From the NCBI RefSeq assembly GCF_001427125.1, contig NZ_LMGK01000003.1, positions 149,659 to 213,658 of the forward strand: DNA of 64,000 nucleotides, read 5' to 3'. Both the position numbers and the translations under genes were made by a program. The stretch's first letter is position 1. Each line of letters begins with the position of its first letter. Source of the DNA: Pseudomonas sp. Root562 (GTDB lineage Bacteria; Pseudomonadota; Gammaproteobacteria; Pseudomonadales; Pseudomonadaceae). The notes beneath the pieces were generated by a model. That model was not told the origin of the DNA, made no database searches, and was given only the letters and a program-made list of their open reading frames with translations. Of this stretch, positions 9,385 through 17,610 are shown piece by piece.

Positions 9385-11127
9385 ATGAAAAGATTCATCC
9401 CGAATCTATTGATGGCCGCCATGAGTTTTGCCTCGTTGGAAGCCATGGCAGCGACTGACCTGGTGTTATTCAATGGCAAGATTTTCACCGCCGACCGCAA
9501 TCAGCCCAAGGTCCAGGCGCTGGCGGTCGAGGACGGCAAAGTGCTGCAAGTGGGCAGCGATGCGCAGATCAAGGCGCTGATCGAGTCTGGAACACAGGTC
9601 ATCGACCTGGACGGGAAAACACTGATGCCCGGCCTGATCGACACCCATTCCCATGCCATCTTCGGTGGCCTGGAAATGGTCTCGGCCAACATGGAAGACG
9701 AGGTCGTGGACCTTGACGAACTGGAGAAACGCCTGCGCGCCTGGCGTGACGACGGAAAAGCGCGGCACGGCGATGTGCTGAGCGTGGCCGGCATGAGTTC
9801 GGCGTACTGGGCGCAGTCGGAAACGCTGGGCAAGAAGTTCAACAGTGGCGAATGGGCCGACGTGCCGGTGGTGTTTACCGGCAGCGACCACCATACGGCC
9901 TGGGCCAATGATGTAATGCTCAAGCGCGCCGGTGTCGATGCCGCGCTGATCAAGTCATTGCCGGTAGCTGAAGACGGCACCATCGGCAAACTCAAGGACG
10001 GCAGGCCCAACGGGTTTCTGGTAGATGCCGGCTGGGATCGGGTGGCCTCGAAAATGCCGGCACCGAGCGCCGCCGACATGCTCAAGGCCGCGCAAACCGC
10101 CGTGAGCTACAACAACAGCCTGGGCATTACCGCGTGGATGGACCCTGCCGCCAACGCCGCGCCCGGCGAGCCGATCTTCGCCCTCAAGCCGACGGAAAAA
10201 ACCGTCGGTGTGCTGCCGGTGTACAAGGCACTGGCGCAAAGTGGCGCCATGACCGCCCACATTGCCGCGCTGCTGGTGGCCAATTCGAAAAGCGTGCCGG
10301 CCGATCTGGATACGCTGGACAAGGTCCGCCAGCAATTTCAGGGCATCCCCAACCTGACCTTGCCCGGGGTCAAGATCTTCGCCGACGGTGTGATCGAGTA
10401 CCCGGCGCAGAGCGCGGCGATGATCGATCCCTACAGCAACTCGCACAAACAGGGCGAGCTGCTGATCGATCCAAAGCATTTCGGCGAGCTGGTCAGTGCC
10501 ATCGACCAGCGCGGCTGGCTGGTGCACATCCACGCCATCGGTGACCGTGCCGTGCGTGAATCACTGAACGGGATCGCCCAAGCGCGCAAGGACCGCCAAA
10601 GCGGCGTGACGCACTCGGTCACTCACCTGCAAATGGTCAACCCGAAGGAGTTCGCCCGGTTCAAGCCGCTCGACGTCATTGCCTCAATGCAACTGCTCTG
10701 GGCCGCCGCCGACGACTACACCACCGACATGATCAAGCCTTACGTCAGCGCCCTGGCATTTCGTTACCAATACCCGGCGCACTCGCTGCTCAAACAGGGC
10801 GCAATCATTTCCGGCGCCAGCGACTGGCCGGTGTCGTCGCCGAACCCGTTCAACGCCATGGCTCAGGCGATGACCCGGGTCGGCCCGCTGGGCGTGCTCA
10901 ACGCCGATGAACGTATCGACCGCGAAACCATGTTCTACGCCTATACCCTCAACGCTGCGCGCACCATCGGCCTGGACAAGAACATCGGTTCGTTGAGCGC
11001 CGGCAAACAGGCCGACTTCATCGTCCTTGACCGCGACGTGTTCAGCGTCGATGACAAAGCCCTGCACGACACCCAAGTGCTGCAAACCTGGTTCGCCGGC
11101 CGTCAGGTCTACGCAGCGACCCTCTGA
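9385..11127 (+). CDS. Exported YtcJ-like amidohydrolase
   Basis: A 580-residue protein. A Sec signal peptide (MKRFIPNLLMAAMSFASLEA, cleavage after AMA) is followed by an amidohydrolase of the YtcJ/amidohydrolase-3 type: MPGLIDTHSHAIFGG carries the HxH metal ligands, HIHAIGDRAV the barrel histidines, ASDWPVSSPNPF the strand-8 aspartate, and a C-terminal AGKQADFIVLDRD segment. I chose the ATG at 9385 since it has an upstream AAGGAAA and begins the signal peptide. The signal peptide implies a periplasmic enzyme. The TorF-type porin gene follows and may share its message. Substrate unknown; amides, lactones or cyclic imides are possible. Confidence 0.88.
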   Translation: MKRFIPNLLMAAMSFASLEAMAATDLVLFNGKIFTADRNQPKVQALAVEDGKVLQVGSDAQIKALIESGTQVIDLDGKTLMPGLIDTHSHAIFGGLEMVSANMEDEVVDLDELEKRLRAWRDDGKARHGDVLSVAGMSSAYWAQSETLGKKFNSGEWADVPVVFTGSDHHTAWANDVMLKRAGVDAALIKSLPVAEDGTIGKLKDGRPNGFLVDAGWDRVASKMPAPSAADMLKAAQTAVSYNNSLGITAWMDPAANAAPGEPIFALKPTEKTVGVLPVYKALAQSGAMTAHIAALLVANSKSVPADLDTLDKVRQQFQGIPNLTLPGVKIFADGVIEYPAQSAAMIDPYSNSHKQGELLIDPKHFGELVSAIDQRGWLVHIHAIGDRAVRESLNGIAQARKDRQSGVTHSVTHLQMVNPKEFARFKPLDVIASMQLLWAAADDYTTDMIKPYVSALAFRYQYPAHSLLKQGAIISGASDWPVSSPNPFNAMAQAMTRVGPLGVLNADERIDRETMFYAYTLNAARTIGLDKNIGSLSAGKQADFIVLDRDVFSVDDKALHDTQVLQTWFAGRQVYAATL

Positions 11128-11238
11128 TAAAAACCCGCAACCACTTCGCTGCCCGCCCCCGGTGTGTTCCAACCCGGGGGCCTGGCGCAGCCTTGCCCGA
11201 CATCTGCCCATAACAATCACAATAGCGGAATGCATCTT

Positions 11239-11976
11239 ATGAAAGCCTTGACCCTGTTCGCCCTCGGTTCCTTGAGCCTGCTGCCCTTGAGCAGCCAGGC
11301 CATCCCCTTGAATGACGACTTCGCCCTGCTGCTGGACGTGACCCTGGCCAGCGACTACCGCACCCGCGGTATCTCGCAAACCCAGAATGACCCGGCCATT
11401 CAGGGTGCCATCACCCTGGCCCACAGCAGTGGCCTGTACCTCGGCGCATGGAGTTCAAACGTCGATTTCGGCGGTGGCCTGAAAACCCGGCAGGAAGTCG
11501 ACTATTACGCCGGCTGGCTGTGGCAAGCCACTGAAGAAGTGAGCCTGGACGTCGGCTACCTGAAGTACACCTATCCCAGAGAAAGCCAGTTCAACCAGAG
11601 TGAGGCCTACGGCATTCTCAGCGTCTACGGGGTCAAGCTCGGAGCCTATTACTCCGCCGATGCGCCGGGAATCGACAGCGAGCAGAACTCGCTCTACAGC
11701 TATGTCGGCTACGAAACCGAGTTGCCCTACGATGTGGGTCTGAAACTGCGTTACGGCAACATGGACTTCAAGGACCCGCATCTCTACTCACGTTCGGGCG
11801 AAGCCGAAGATTCGTACCGTGAGTGGGAGGTCAAGCTGGCCCACGAACTGGCCGGCGTGATGCTGGGCCTGAGCTACATCGACACCGACCTGTCGAAAAG
11901 TCAGTGCGCCAGCAACTGGGGGTTCGATGACGTTTGCAGCGCCACTGTCGTGGCGAGCGTCAGCAAGTCGTTCTGA
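11239..11976 (+). CDS. TorF family putative porin
   Basis: A 245-residue outer-membrane protein. The signal peptide MKALTLFALGSLSLLPLSSQ(A) is followed by LLDVTLASDYRTRGISQTQ, the characteristic opening of the TorF/Gcw_chp putative porin family. Alternating aromatic beta strands continue to a C-terminal VASVSKSF that ends in phenylalanine, as barrels do. The ATG at 11239 has a GCGGA ribosome site at a good distance; the in-frame ATG at 11230 has none. It lies 111 bases after the exported amidohydrolase and probably serves uptake of the same compound. Confidence 0.88.
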   Translation: MKALTLFALGSLSLLPLSSQAIPLNDDFALLLDVTLASDYRTRGISQTQNDPAIQGAITLAHSSGLYLGAWSSNVDFGGGLKTRQEVDYYAGWLWQATEEVSLDVGYLKYTYPRESQFNQSEAYGILSVYGVKLGAYYSADAPGIDSEQNSLYSYVGYETELPYDVGLKLRYGNMDFKDPHLYSRSGEAEDSYREWEVKLAHELAGVMLGLSYIDTDLSKSQCASNWGFDDVCSATVVASVSKSF

Positions 11977-12172
11977 CGCGCGACTCGCCTGAGAGCAAGG
12001 AGGCTCCGGGGTGTGATGGGGGCTGATCGGATGAGGGTTGCTTACACATCAGGATCACTGATTATCCGGCAACACGCTAACCTATAAGACCGTGTCGCGC
12101 TTGTGGCTCCCAAGGCGCACCATTAGATTAGCCAATGATGTCTGGCCTCCAAAATAAGTAGAAGGGATAAGC

Positions 12173-13240
12173 ATGGCGCTTACTGACCAGTCCACCCGTA
12201 TCCGTACCGGCGAAGAACTCGATGCCAGCCTGATCGATCCATACCTCAAGGCCCACATTCCGGGTCTGAGCGGCTTGCCGCAGATCAGCCAGTTCCCGGG
12301 CGGTGCGTCGAACCTTACCTATTTGCTGGAATACCCCGAACAGGAGTTTGTCCTGCGTCGGCCCCCGTTCGGCCACAAGGCCAAATCCGCCCATGACATG
12401 GGCCGCGAATTTCGCATCCTCAATCAATTGCGCGAGGGTTTTCCGTACTGCCCCAAAGCCTACGTGCATTGCACCGACGAATCGGTGATCGGTGCCGAGT
12501 TCTACGTGATGGAACGGGTCAACGGCATCATCCTGCGCTCGGAACTGCCAGCGGAACTGGGGCTCGATTCAGCGAAAACCGAAGCCCTGTGCAAGAGTTT
12601 CATCGACAAGTTCGTCGAACTGCACCAGGTCGACTACAACGCTTACGGCCTGGGTGACCTCGGCAAGCCCGAAGGTTACGTGGCACGGCAGATCAAAGGC
12701 TGGAGCGACCGCTACGAAAAAGCCCTGACCCCCGATGCCCCACAGTGGGACGTGGTCAAGGCCTGGCTCAACGACAAGATGCCCGCCGACCACCCGACGT
12801 CCAGCATCGTTCACAACGACTACCGTTTCGACAACGTCATCCTCGACCCGAACAATCCGATGCAGATCATCGGCGTGCTCGACTGGGAACTGACCACCCT
12901 CGGCGATCCCTTGATGGACCTGGGCAATACCCTCGCCTACTGGATCGAGGCCGACGACCCGGCGCCGGTGCAGATGATGCGCCGCCAGCCGAGCCACGCC
13001 CCGGGGATGCTGACCCGCCGCGAGTTCGTCGACTACTACGCCCAGCGATCCGGCATCCAGATCGACAATTTCGATTTCTACTACACCTACGGCCTGTTCC
13101 GCCTGGCCGGCATCGTGCAGCAGATCTACTACCGCTTCTACCATGGCCAGACCCAGGACAAGCGCTTCGCGCAGTTCATTCACATGAACAAACTGCTGGA
13201 GCAGATGAGCTTGCAGGTCATCCAGAAATCCAGCCTCTGA
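12173..13240 (+). CDS. APH-like phosphotransferase (ACAD10/LvaA-type kinase)
   Basis: A 355-residue aminoglycoside phosphotransferase-fold kinase of the acyl-CoA-dehydrogenase-associated branch (related to the kinase part of ACAD10/11 and to LvaA of P. putida, which phosphorylates hydroxyacyl-CoA). Visible are the nucleotide loop FPGGASNLTYLLEY near residue 45, the catalytic SIVHNDYRFDNVIL near 215 and the metal aspartate in VLDWELTTLGDP. AGAAGGGATAAGC precedes the ATG. A short-chain dehydrogenase follows 129 bases later. No acyl-CoA dehydrogenase is nearby, so the substrate is inferred only at class level. Confidence 0.87.
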   Translation: MALTDQSTRIRTGEELDASLIDPYLKAHIPGLSGLPQISQFPGGASNLTYLLEYPEQEFVLRRPPFGHKAKSAHDMGREFRILNQLREGFPYCPKAYVHCTDESVIGAEFYVMERVNGIILRSELPAELGLDSAKTEALCKSFIDKFVELHQVDYNAYGLGDLGKPEGYVARQIKGWSDRYEKALTPDAPQWDVVKAWLNDKMPADHPTSSIVHNDYRFDNVILDPNNPMQIIGVLDWELTTLGDPLMDLGNTLAYWIEADDPAPVQMMRRQPSHAPGMLTRREFVDYYAQRSGIQIDNFDFYYTYGLFRLAGIVQQIYYRFYHGQTQDKRFAQFIHMNKLLEQMSLQVIQKSSL

Positions 13241-13254
13241 TACCAACACGACCC

Positions 13255-13342
13255 GCAGGAGCCAGGCTTGCCGGCGAATCAGACACTGCGGTGTAGCGGT
13301 CATACCGCGTCATCGCTCTTCGCCAGCAAACCGCACCTACAC
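13255..13342. repeat. Degenerate REPIN
   Basis: A REP-like arm (GCAGGAGCCAGGCTTGCCGG) at 13255-13280 and an imperfect inverse near 13313-13342 (CGCTCTTCGCCAGCAAACCG) lie between the kinase and SDR genes. The arms are eroded, so this is probably an old element. Confidence 0.45.
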
Positions 13343-13369
13343 CTATCAGGCCTATAACAAGGAAAAACC

Positions 13370-14137
13370 ATGTCCAAGACTCAGTTGTTCGACCTCGACG
13401 GCAAGATCGCATTCGTCTCCGGCGCCAGCCGTGGCATCGGTGAGGCCATCGCCAAACTGCTGGCCCAGCAAGGTGCCCACGTGATCGTCTCGAGCCGCAA
13501 GCTCGAGGGTTGCCAGCACGTGGCCGACTCGATCATTGCCGCCGGTGGAAAAGCCACCGCCATCGCCTGCCACATCGGCGAAATGGAACAGATCAGCCAG
13601 GTGTTCGCCGGGATCAAGGAACAGTTTGGTCGCCTGGACATTCTGGTCAACAACGCCGCCACCAACCCGCAATTCTGCAACGTACTGGATACCGACCTCG
13701 GCGCCTTCCAGAAAACCGTCGACGTGAATATCCGCGGCTATTTCTTCATGTCGGTCGAAGCCGGCAAGCTGATGCGCGAAAACGGTGGCGGCAGCATCAT
13801 CAACGTGGCCTCGATCAACGGCGTTTCGCCGGGGATCTTCCAGGGCATTTATTCGGTGACCAAAGCGGCGGTCATCAACATGACCAAGGTTTTCGCCAAG
13901 GAATGTGCGCAGTTCGGCATCCGCTGCAACGCGCTGCTGCCAGGTCTGACCGATACCAAGTTCGCTTCGGCACTGGTCAAGAACGAGGCGATCCTGAACA
14001 CCGCGTTGCAGCAGATCCCTTTGAAACGCGTGGCGGACCCGAGCGAAATGGCCGGCGCGGTGCTGTACCTGGCCAGCGACGCCTCCAGCTACACCACAGG
14101 TGTTTCGCTGAACGTGGACGGCGGTTTCCTGTCCTGA
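13370..14137 (+). CDS. Short-chain dehydrogenase/reductase
   Basis: A 255-residue classical SDR. The Rossmann motif SGASRGIGEAIAKLL near residues 18-32, the NNAATNP motif near 92, the active-site serine in VASINGV and the catalytic YSVTKAA tetrad are all present; the C-terminus ends in the usual LNVDGGFLS. Such enzymes interconvert alcohols and ketones with NAD(P)H. ACAAGGAAAAACC precedes the ATG. The order kinase then SDR suggests one catabolic step on a hydroxyacyl compound, but this is inference. Confidence 0.9.
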   Translation: MSKTQLFDLDGKIAFVSGASRGIGEAIAKLLAQQGAHVIVSSRKLEGCQHVADSIIAAGGKATAIACHIGEMEQISQVFAGIKEQFGRLDILVNNAATNPQFCNVLDTDLGAFQKTVDVNIRGYFFMSVEAGKLMRENGGGSIINVASINGVSPGIFQGIYSVTKAAVINMTKVFAKECAQFGIRCNALLPGLTDTKFASALVKNEAILNTALQQIPLKRVADPSEMAGAVLYLASDASSYTTGVSLNVDGGFLS

Positions 14138-14155
14138 TCCCTGATCCACACAAAT

Positions 14156-14186
14156 CCCTGTAGGCGCAAAGCTTGCTCCTGCAGGG
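14156..14186. terminator. Inverted repeat, likely bidirectional terminator
   Basis: CCCTGTAGG and CCTGCAGGG form the arms of a REP-like hairpin between the convergent SDR and lipoprotein genes. No long T-run follows, so termination is inferred from position. Confidence 0.45.
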
Positions 14187-14201
14187 TTTGTGTATTTCTG
14201 C

Positions 14202-14426
14202 TTACTGGGTGATGCAGCGGGTGGTCGTGGTGACTCGGGTCACCTCGCCGTTTTCGTCACGCACATCGCCCAGGACGTCGGTTTTATCCAGGGTCTGGCA
14301 AGTACGTTCAGGCGGTGGGGGTGGAGTGACAGGTGGGGGTGGTGGCGGACTGGCACAACCACCGAGGATCGCTGCGCAAAATGCCAACGACAAAGGTGTA
14401 CAAACGCGTTTCCCAAGATTTTTCAT
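14202..14426 (-). CDS. Small proline-rich lipoprotein
   Basis: A 74-residue predicted lipoprotein. A signal sequence ends in the lipobox LGGC (cysteine near residue 26), followed at once by two proline runs (SPPPPPPVTPPPPP) and a short C-terminal domain with cysteines near the start and end (RTCQTLDK and RCITQ) that could form a disulfide. The ATG at 14426 gives a proper signal peptide. The proline linker would hold the small domain away from the outer membrane. I do not recognise a specific family; function unknown. Confidence 0.65.
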   Translation of the reverse strand: MKNLGKRVCTPLSLAFCAAILGGCASPPPPPPVTPPPPPERTCQTLDKTDVLGDVRDENGEVTRVTTTTRCITQ

Positions 14427-14567
14427 AGGTTGACCCGCGATAAGTGATCGACACCTTTTTGTGACAACAAAACCCGCGCGCAAAATCCACGGACCTGTCA
14501 CAAAAAAAAGTACTCGCGTATCACTTATAGCCCAATCATGAGCAAGGCCATGAAAACCTGGCAGTTC

Positions 14568-14819
14568 TTACATCACCGAATCGGAGCGATGCAAGGTGTT
14601 GCTCTGCAATTCATAACGCAATTCTTCAATCAGGGCTGCCGCGGCTTCGGCGGTTTGCAACGTGGCCATGTTCAAGCCACTGACCACCAGGTCCACCTGC
14701 CCGGAAAGAGGATGGTAGAGCTTGACCGTCAATGAATGGTCGCCGCTGATGCTGCACTCACAGGCCAGCGGTGAAAAACTCTGTTCGATCAGGGTCCGCA
14801 ACTGGGCCAGCGTAATCAT
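14568..14819 (-). CDS. DUF1652 family protein
   Basis: An 83-residue protein starting MITLAQLRTLIEQSFSPLAC, with LTVKLYHPLSGQVDLVVSG in the middle and a helical C-terminus. It resembles the DUF1652 proteins common in Pseudomonas, which are small, cytoplasmic and of unknown role. The ATG at 14819 matches their usual start; an upstream in-frame ATG would add a proline-rich stretch unlike the family. It stands alone between the lipoprotein and the PAS/LuxR regulator. Confidence 0.7.
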   Translation of the reverse strand: MITLAQLRTLIEQSFSPLACECSISGDHSLTVKLYHPLSGQVDLVVSGLNMATLQTAEAAAALIEELRYELQSNTLHRSDSVM

Positions 14820-14996
14820 TGCGGTGGGCCCTGGCGGCATATTCCGTGGTATTGCAGGTTCATGAGGCCGTTCCTTTAGCGGTTTCGTGGGGACAGACAA
14901 GCGATCAGCAGACGCCTGCCCTGCACTACCAGCCTAAAAGCCGCTACACCGAGCCAACACATTAATTTGCACCCGGTGCATTAGTGCATTTGCACC

Positions 14997-16496
14997 TTAA
15001 CGTTGCCCCTTGTTTCGCCCCGCGCCTGCAAACAATCCACGCTCGCGTGCCCAGACAATCGCTTCACTGCGGCTGTGAACATCCAGTTTGGAGTACACCG
15101 TCGCCACGTGATTACGTACGGTATTGGGTGCCAGTTTCAAGCGTGCGGCGATTTCCTTGTCGGCCAGGCCTTCGCAGATCAGGCCCAATACATCACGCTC
15201 GCGCGCGGTCAGATCGGTGAAGGAAACGTCGGGCAATCGTGGTGAGTTGACGCTCTTCACGTTGGCCAGCTTTTCAATCAGCGTGCGGCTGAACCACGAA
15301 GCGTCTTTCATCACTTCTTCGATAGCCGACACCAGTTCCAGCTCGGTGCGTTTGCGCTCGGTGATGTCCATCAGCACCAGCAGGTAGCACGGGCTGTCCT
15401 GAATGTTCACGGTGTCGGCTGACACTGCGCAATCAATCAGGCCGCTGTCTTTGCTGCGCACGCGAACATCGACGCGATCCAGCCTGCCGGTTTTCTCCAG
15501 TGCCGCGAACAGCCGCGCACGGGCGCTCTTGTCATCGAAGAAATCAATGTGCGCAATACTCTCACCCAGGACCTCCTCGCTGGGGTAACCGAGGGTGTCG
15601 AGAAACGCTTCGTTGACATCGAGCACTACCTGATCCCCCGCACCGCACAGCAGAATCGGCACCGGGGACAAGCGAAAGGCTTTGGCGAAACGCTCCTCGC
15701 TCTGGCGCAAGGCGACTTCAGCCTTGTGCCGCGGCTCCATGTCGACGAACGAAAACAACATGCAAGGCTCATCGTTGAGTTCCAGGGGTTGGCCGGCAAC
15801 GATCACCTGCTTGCCAGTACCGTCAGCCATGCGCAATTCCGCCTGCATCTGCGGGATGGTGGTCCCTTCGAGCAAACGCTGCTTGGCCAATTCCTTGTTT
15901 TCGGCCTGTTCGAGTACGTCCAACTCGTAGGTGGACGTGCCGATCACCTGGTCGCGGGCAAAATCGGTCATTTCAAGGAAGCCGGGGTTGACCTTGATGT
16001 AGCGCAAATCACTGAGGCGACAGATCACAGCGGGCGCGGGGTTGGCGGCGAAGGTTTTTTCGAAACGCTGCTCGGCGCTGGCCCAGTCGGTGACGTCGTC
16101 CATGATCAACACCAGGGATTCCGGCTCGTTTCGGCTATCGGCCAAAACGATGCTGCGTACTTTGTGGACCCACGAGCGCTCGTCTTTGTCCGCCGTGGAG
16201 CTGACTTCCACCAGCACATCGCTGAACGTCTCGCCCCGCGCAACGCGGTTGATCGGGTAGCTGTCGACCGGCACCTCATGATTGTTGCGATAGCGCAGGG
16301 AGAATCGCTTGGCGTAGGCCTTGGCGTTGTTTCCCAGATCGCTGACCTGTTCGACGCCGTGCATGGCCAGCGCGGCGTCATTGGCCCAGAGAATAGTCTG
16401 GTCGGGGTCGAGCAGGATGACCCCGTCAGACAGGCCGGCGATGATCTGCTGCAACTGGCGGCGATTGGTTTCGGTGGCGAGGACGTCCTGGCTCAT
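14997..16496 (-). CDS. Multi-PAS LuxR-type transcriptional regulator
   Basis: A 499-residue cytoplasmic regulator with no membrane segment. Three PAS-like sensor domains are visible: around 15-125 (GVILLDPDQTILWANDAALA), around 140-260 (AVICRLSDLRYIKVNPGF) and around 265-385 (LVLMDITERKRTELELV at its end). The LuxR helix-turn-helix at about 430-490 contains LTARERDVLGLICEGLADKE and NTVRNHVATVYSKLDV. There is no receiver or kinase domain, so it is a one-component PAS sensor. Its gene is separated by a REPIN from the LysR gene upstream, so it is probably transcribed alone. Signal and targets unknown. Confidence 0.9.
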   Translation of the reverse strand: MSQDVLATETNRRQLQQIIAGLSDGVILLDPDQTILWANDAALAMHGVEQVSDLGNNAKAYAKRFSLRYRNNHEVPVDSYPINRVARGETFSDVLVEVSSTADKDERSWVHKVRSIVLADSRNEPESLVLIMDDVTDWASAEQRFEKTFAANPAPAVICRLSDLRYIKVNPGFLEMTDFARDQVIGTSTYELDVLEQAENKELAKQRLLEGTTIPQMQAELRMADGTGKQVIVAGQPLELNDEPCMLFSFVDMEPRHKAEVALRQSEERFAKAFRLSPVPILLCGAGDQVVLDVNEAFLDTLGYPSEEVLGESIAHIDFFDDKSARARLFAALEKTGRLDRVDVRVRSKDSGLIDCAVSADTVNIQDSPCYLLVLMDITERKRTELELVSAIEEVMKDASWFSRTLIEKLANVKSVNSPRLPDVSFTDLTARERDVLGLICEGLADKEIAARLKLAPNTVRNHVATVYSKLDVHSRSEAIVWARERGLFAGAGRNKGQR

Positions 16497-16563
16497 TGTG
16501 GCTCCACACGTGTAATGACCCTGTGAAGACTACGACCGCAGGTGTATCTGATCGTGCGAAGAA

Positions 16564-16667
16564 CCTGTGGGAGCCAGCCTGCTGGCGATGGACTTCAACG
16601 ATAACGCGCCCTGTCTGAATGATCGCAGTGTCCGGACGTTCTTCGCCAGCAGGCTGGCTCCCACAGG
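16564..16667. repeat. REPIN
   Basis: CCTGTGGGAGCCAGCCTGCT and the inverse ending AGGCTGGCTCCCACAGG face each other across about 60 bases in the gap between two minus-strand regulator genes. Confidence 0.9.
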
Positions 16668-16711
16668 GGTTGAGGCACATCCGGAAGAGATTAGCCCCAC
16701 AAAGGTTTGGG

Positions 16712-17605
16712 TTAAACCGTTCGATCTTGCAGCACCAACTCGCGCAACGTATCGAGAAACAGCTTGAGCACCGGCGAATCATCATCTGCGCGGTAAGTGG
16801 CGTACAGCGGGACTTCCGGCAATGCCGGGGTCAGGCGTCGGAACACCAGGCCCGCCGGCGCCAGTTGCTCAATGGACGCCGGCAGCAACGCCACGCCGAA
16901 CCCGGCACGCACCAGGCTGAGCAAGGTTTGCACCTCGATCACCTGCTGGCGGATCTGCGGGGTAAACCCGGACTGGAGACAGCACTGGAACAGAAAATCG
17001 GCGAACCGCGACTGCTTCAGTTCCAGGGCCACGAATGGCTCCAGGGCCAGATCCGCAGGCGCCAGGGTTTCCCGCGTCGCCAGTGGATGATCGATTGGCA
17101 TGACAACCCGGATCGGCTCGTAGATCAGCAGTTCGTTGCGCAACTGCGGATCGTCATAGCCGACCCGGAACACACAGGCATCGATGCGCTTCTCCTTCAA
17201 CGCCTTGACCTGCGCCGCCGGGGTCATTTCGTGCAATCGCCAGTTGACCTGCGGATAACGCTCACGAAACAGATGCAAGGCCCGCGGCAGCACACCGACC
17301 ATCACCGAGCTGATCATGCCGATTTCCAGCTCGCCCAACTGGCCGCGGCCGGTCTGGCGGGTCAGGTCCAGTGCGCGGTTGAGCTGTTCGAACACCAGCG
17401 GTGCCTGTTCCTTGAGCATCTGCCCGGCGGCGGTCAGTTCAACGCGGTGATGGCTGCGCTCGAACAACGGCGTGCCCAACTCCTCTTCCAGCAAGCGAAT
17501 CTGTTGGCTCAGTGGTGGCTGGCAGATGTGCAGCCGAGTGGCGGCGCGACCGAAGTGCAACTCTTCGGCCAGCGCCATGAAATACCGCAGCAAGCGCAGG
17601 TCCAT
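16712..17605 (-). CDS. LysR-family regulator downstream of iorB
   Basis: A 297-residue LysR regulator of the BenM/CatM-like branch: MDLRLLRYFMALAEELHFGR then the recognition helix region LHICQPPLSQQIRLLEEELG, then an effector-binding domain with VEVQTLLSLVRAGFGVAL-like motifs. It starts only 5 bases after the iorB stop and has a GGGGTAA ribosome site within the end of iorB, so it is probably co-transcribed with iorAB. With the other LysR at 20398, it leaves the oxidoreductase flanked by two regulators. Confidence 0.92.
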   Translation of the reverse strand: MDLRLLRYFMALAEELHFGRAATRLHICQPPLSQQIRLLEEELGTPLFERSHHRVELTAAGQMLKEQAPLVFEQLNRALDLTRQTGRGQLGELEIGMISSVMVGVLPRALHLFRERYPQVNWRLHEMTPAAQVKALKEKRIDACVFRVGYDDPQLRNELLIYEPIRVVMPIDHPLATRETLAPADLALEPFVALELKQSRFADFLFQCCLQSGFTPQIRQQVIEVQTLLSLVRAGFGVALLPASIEQLAPAGLVFRRLTPALPEVPLYATYRADDDSPVLKLFLDTLRELVLQDRTV

Positions 17606-17610
17606 GCCGT

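Noticed and set aside
14156..14186. Short hairpin as a small RNA gene
   Set aside because: It matches REP-type sequence and sits between convergent genes; a terminator role is simpler.
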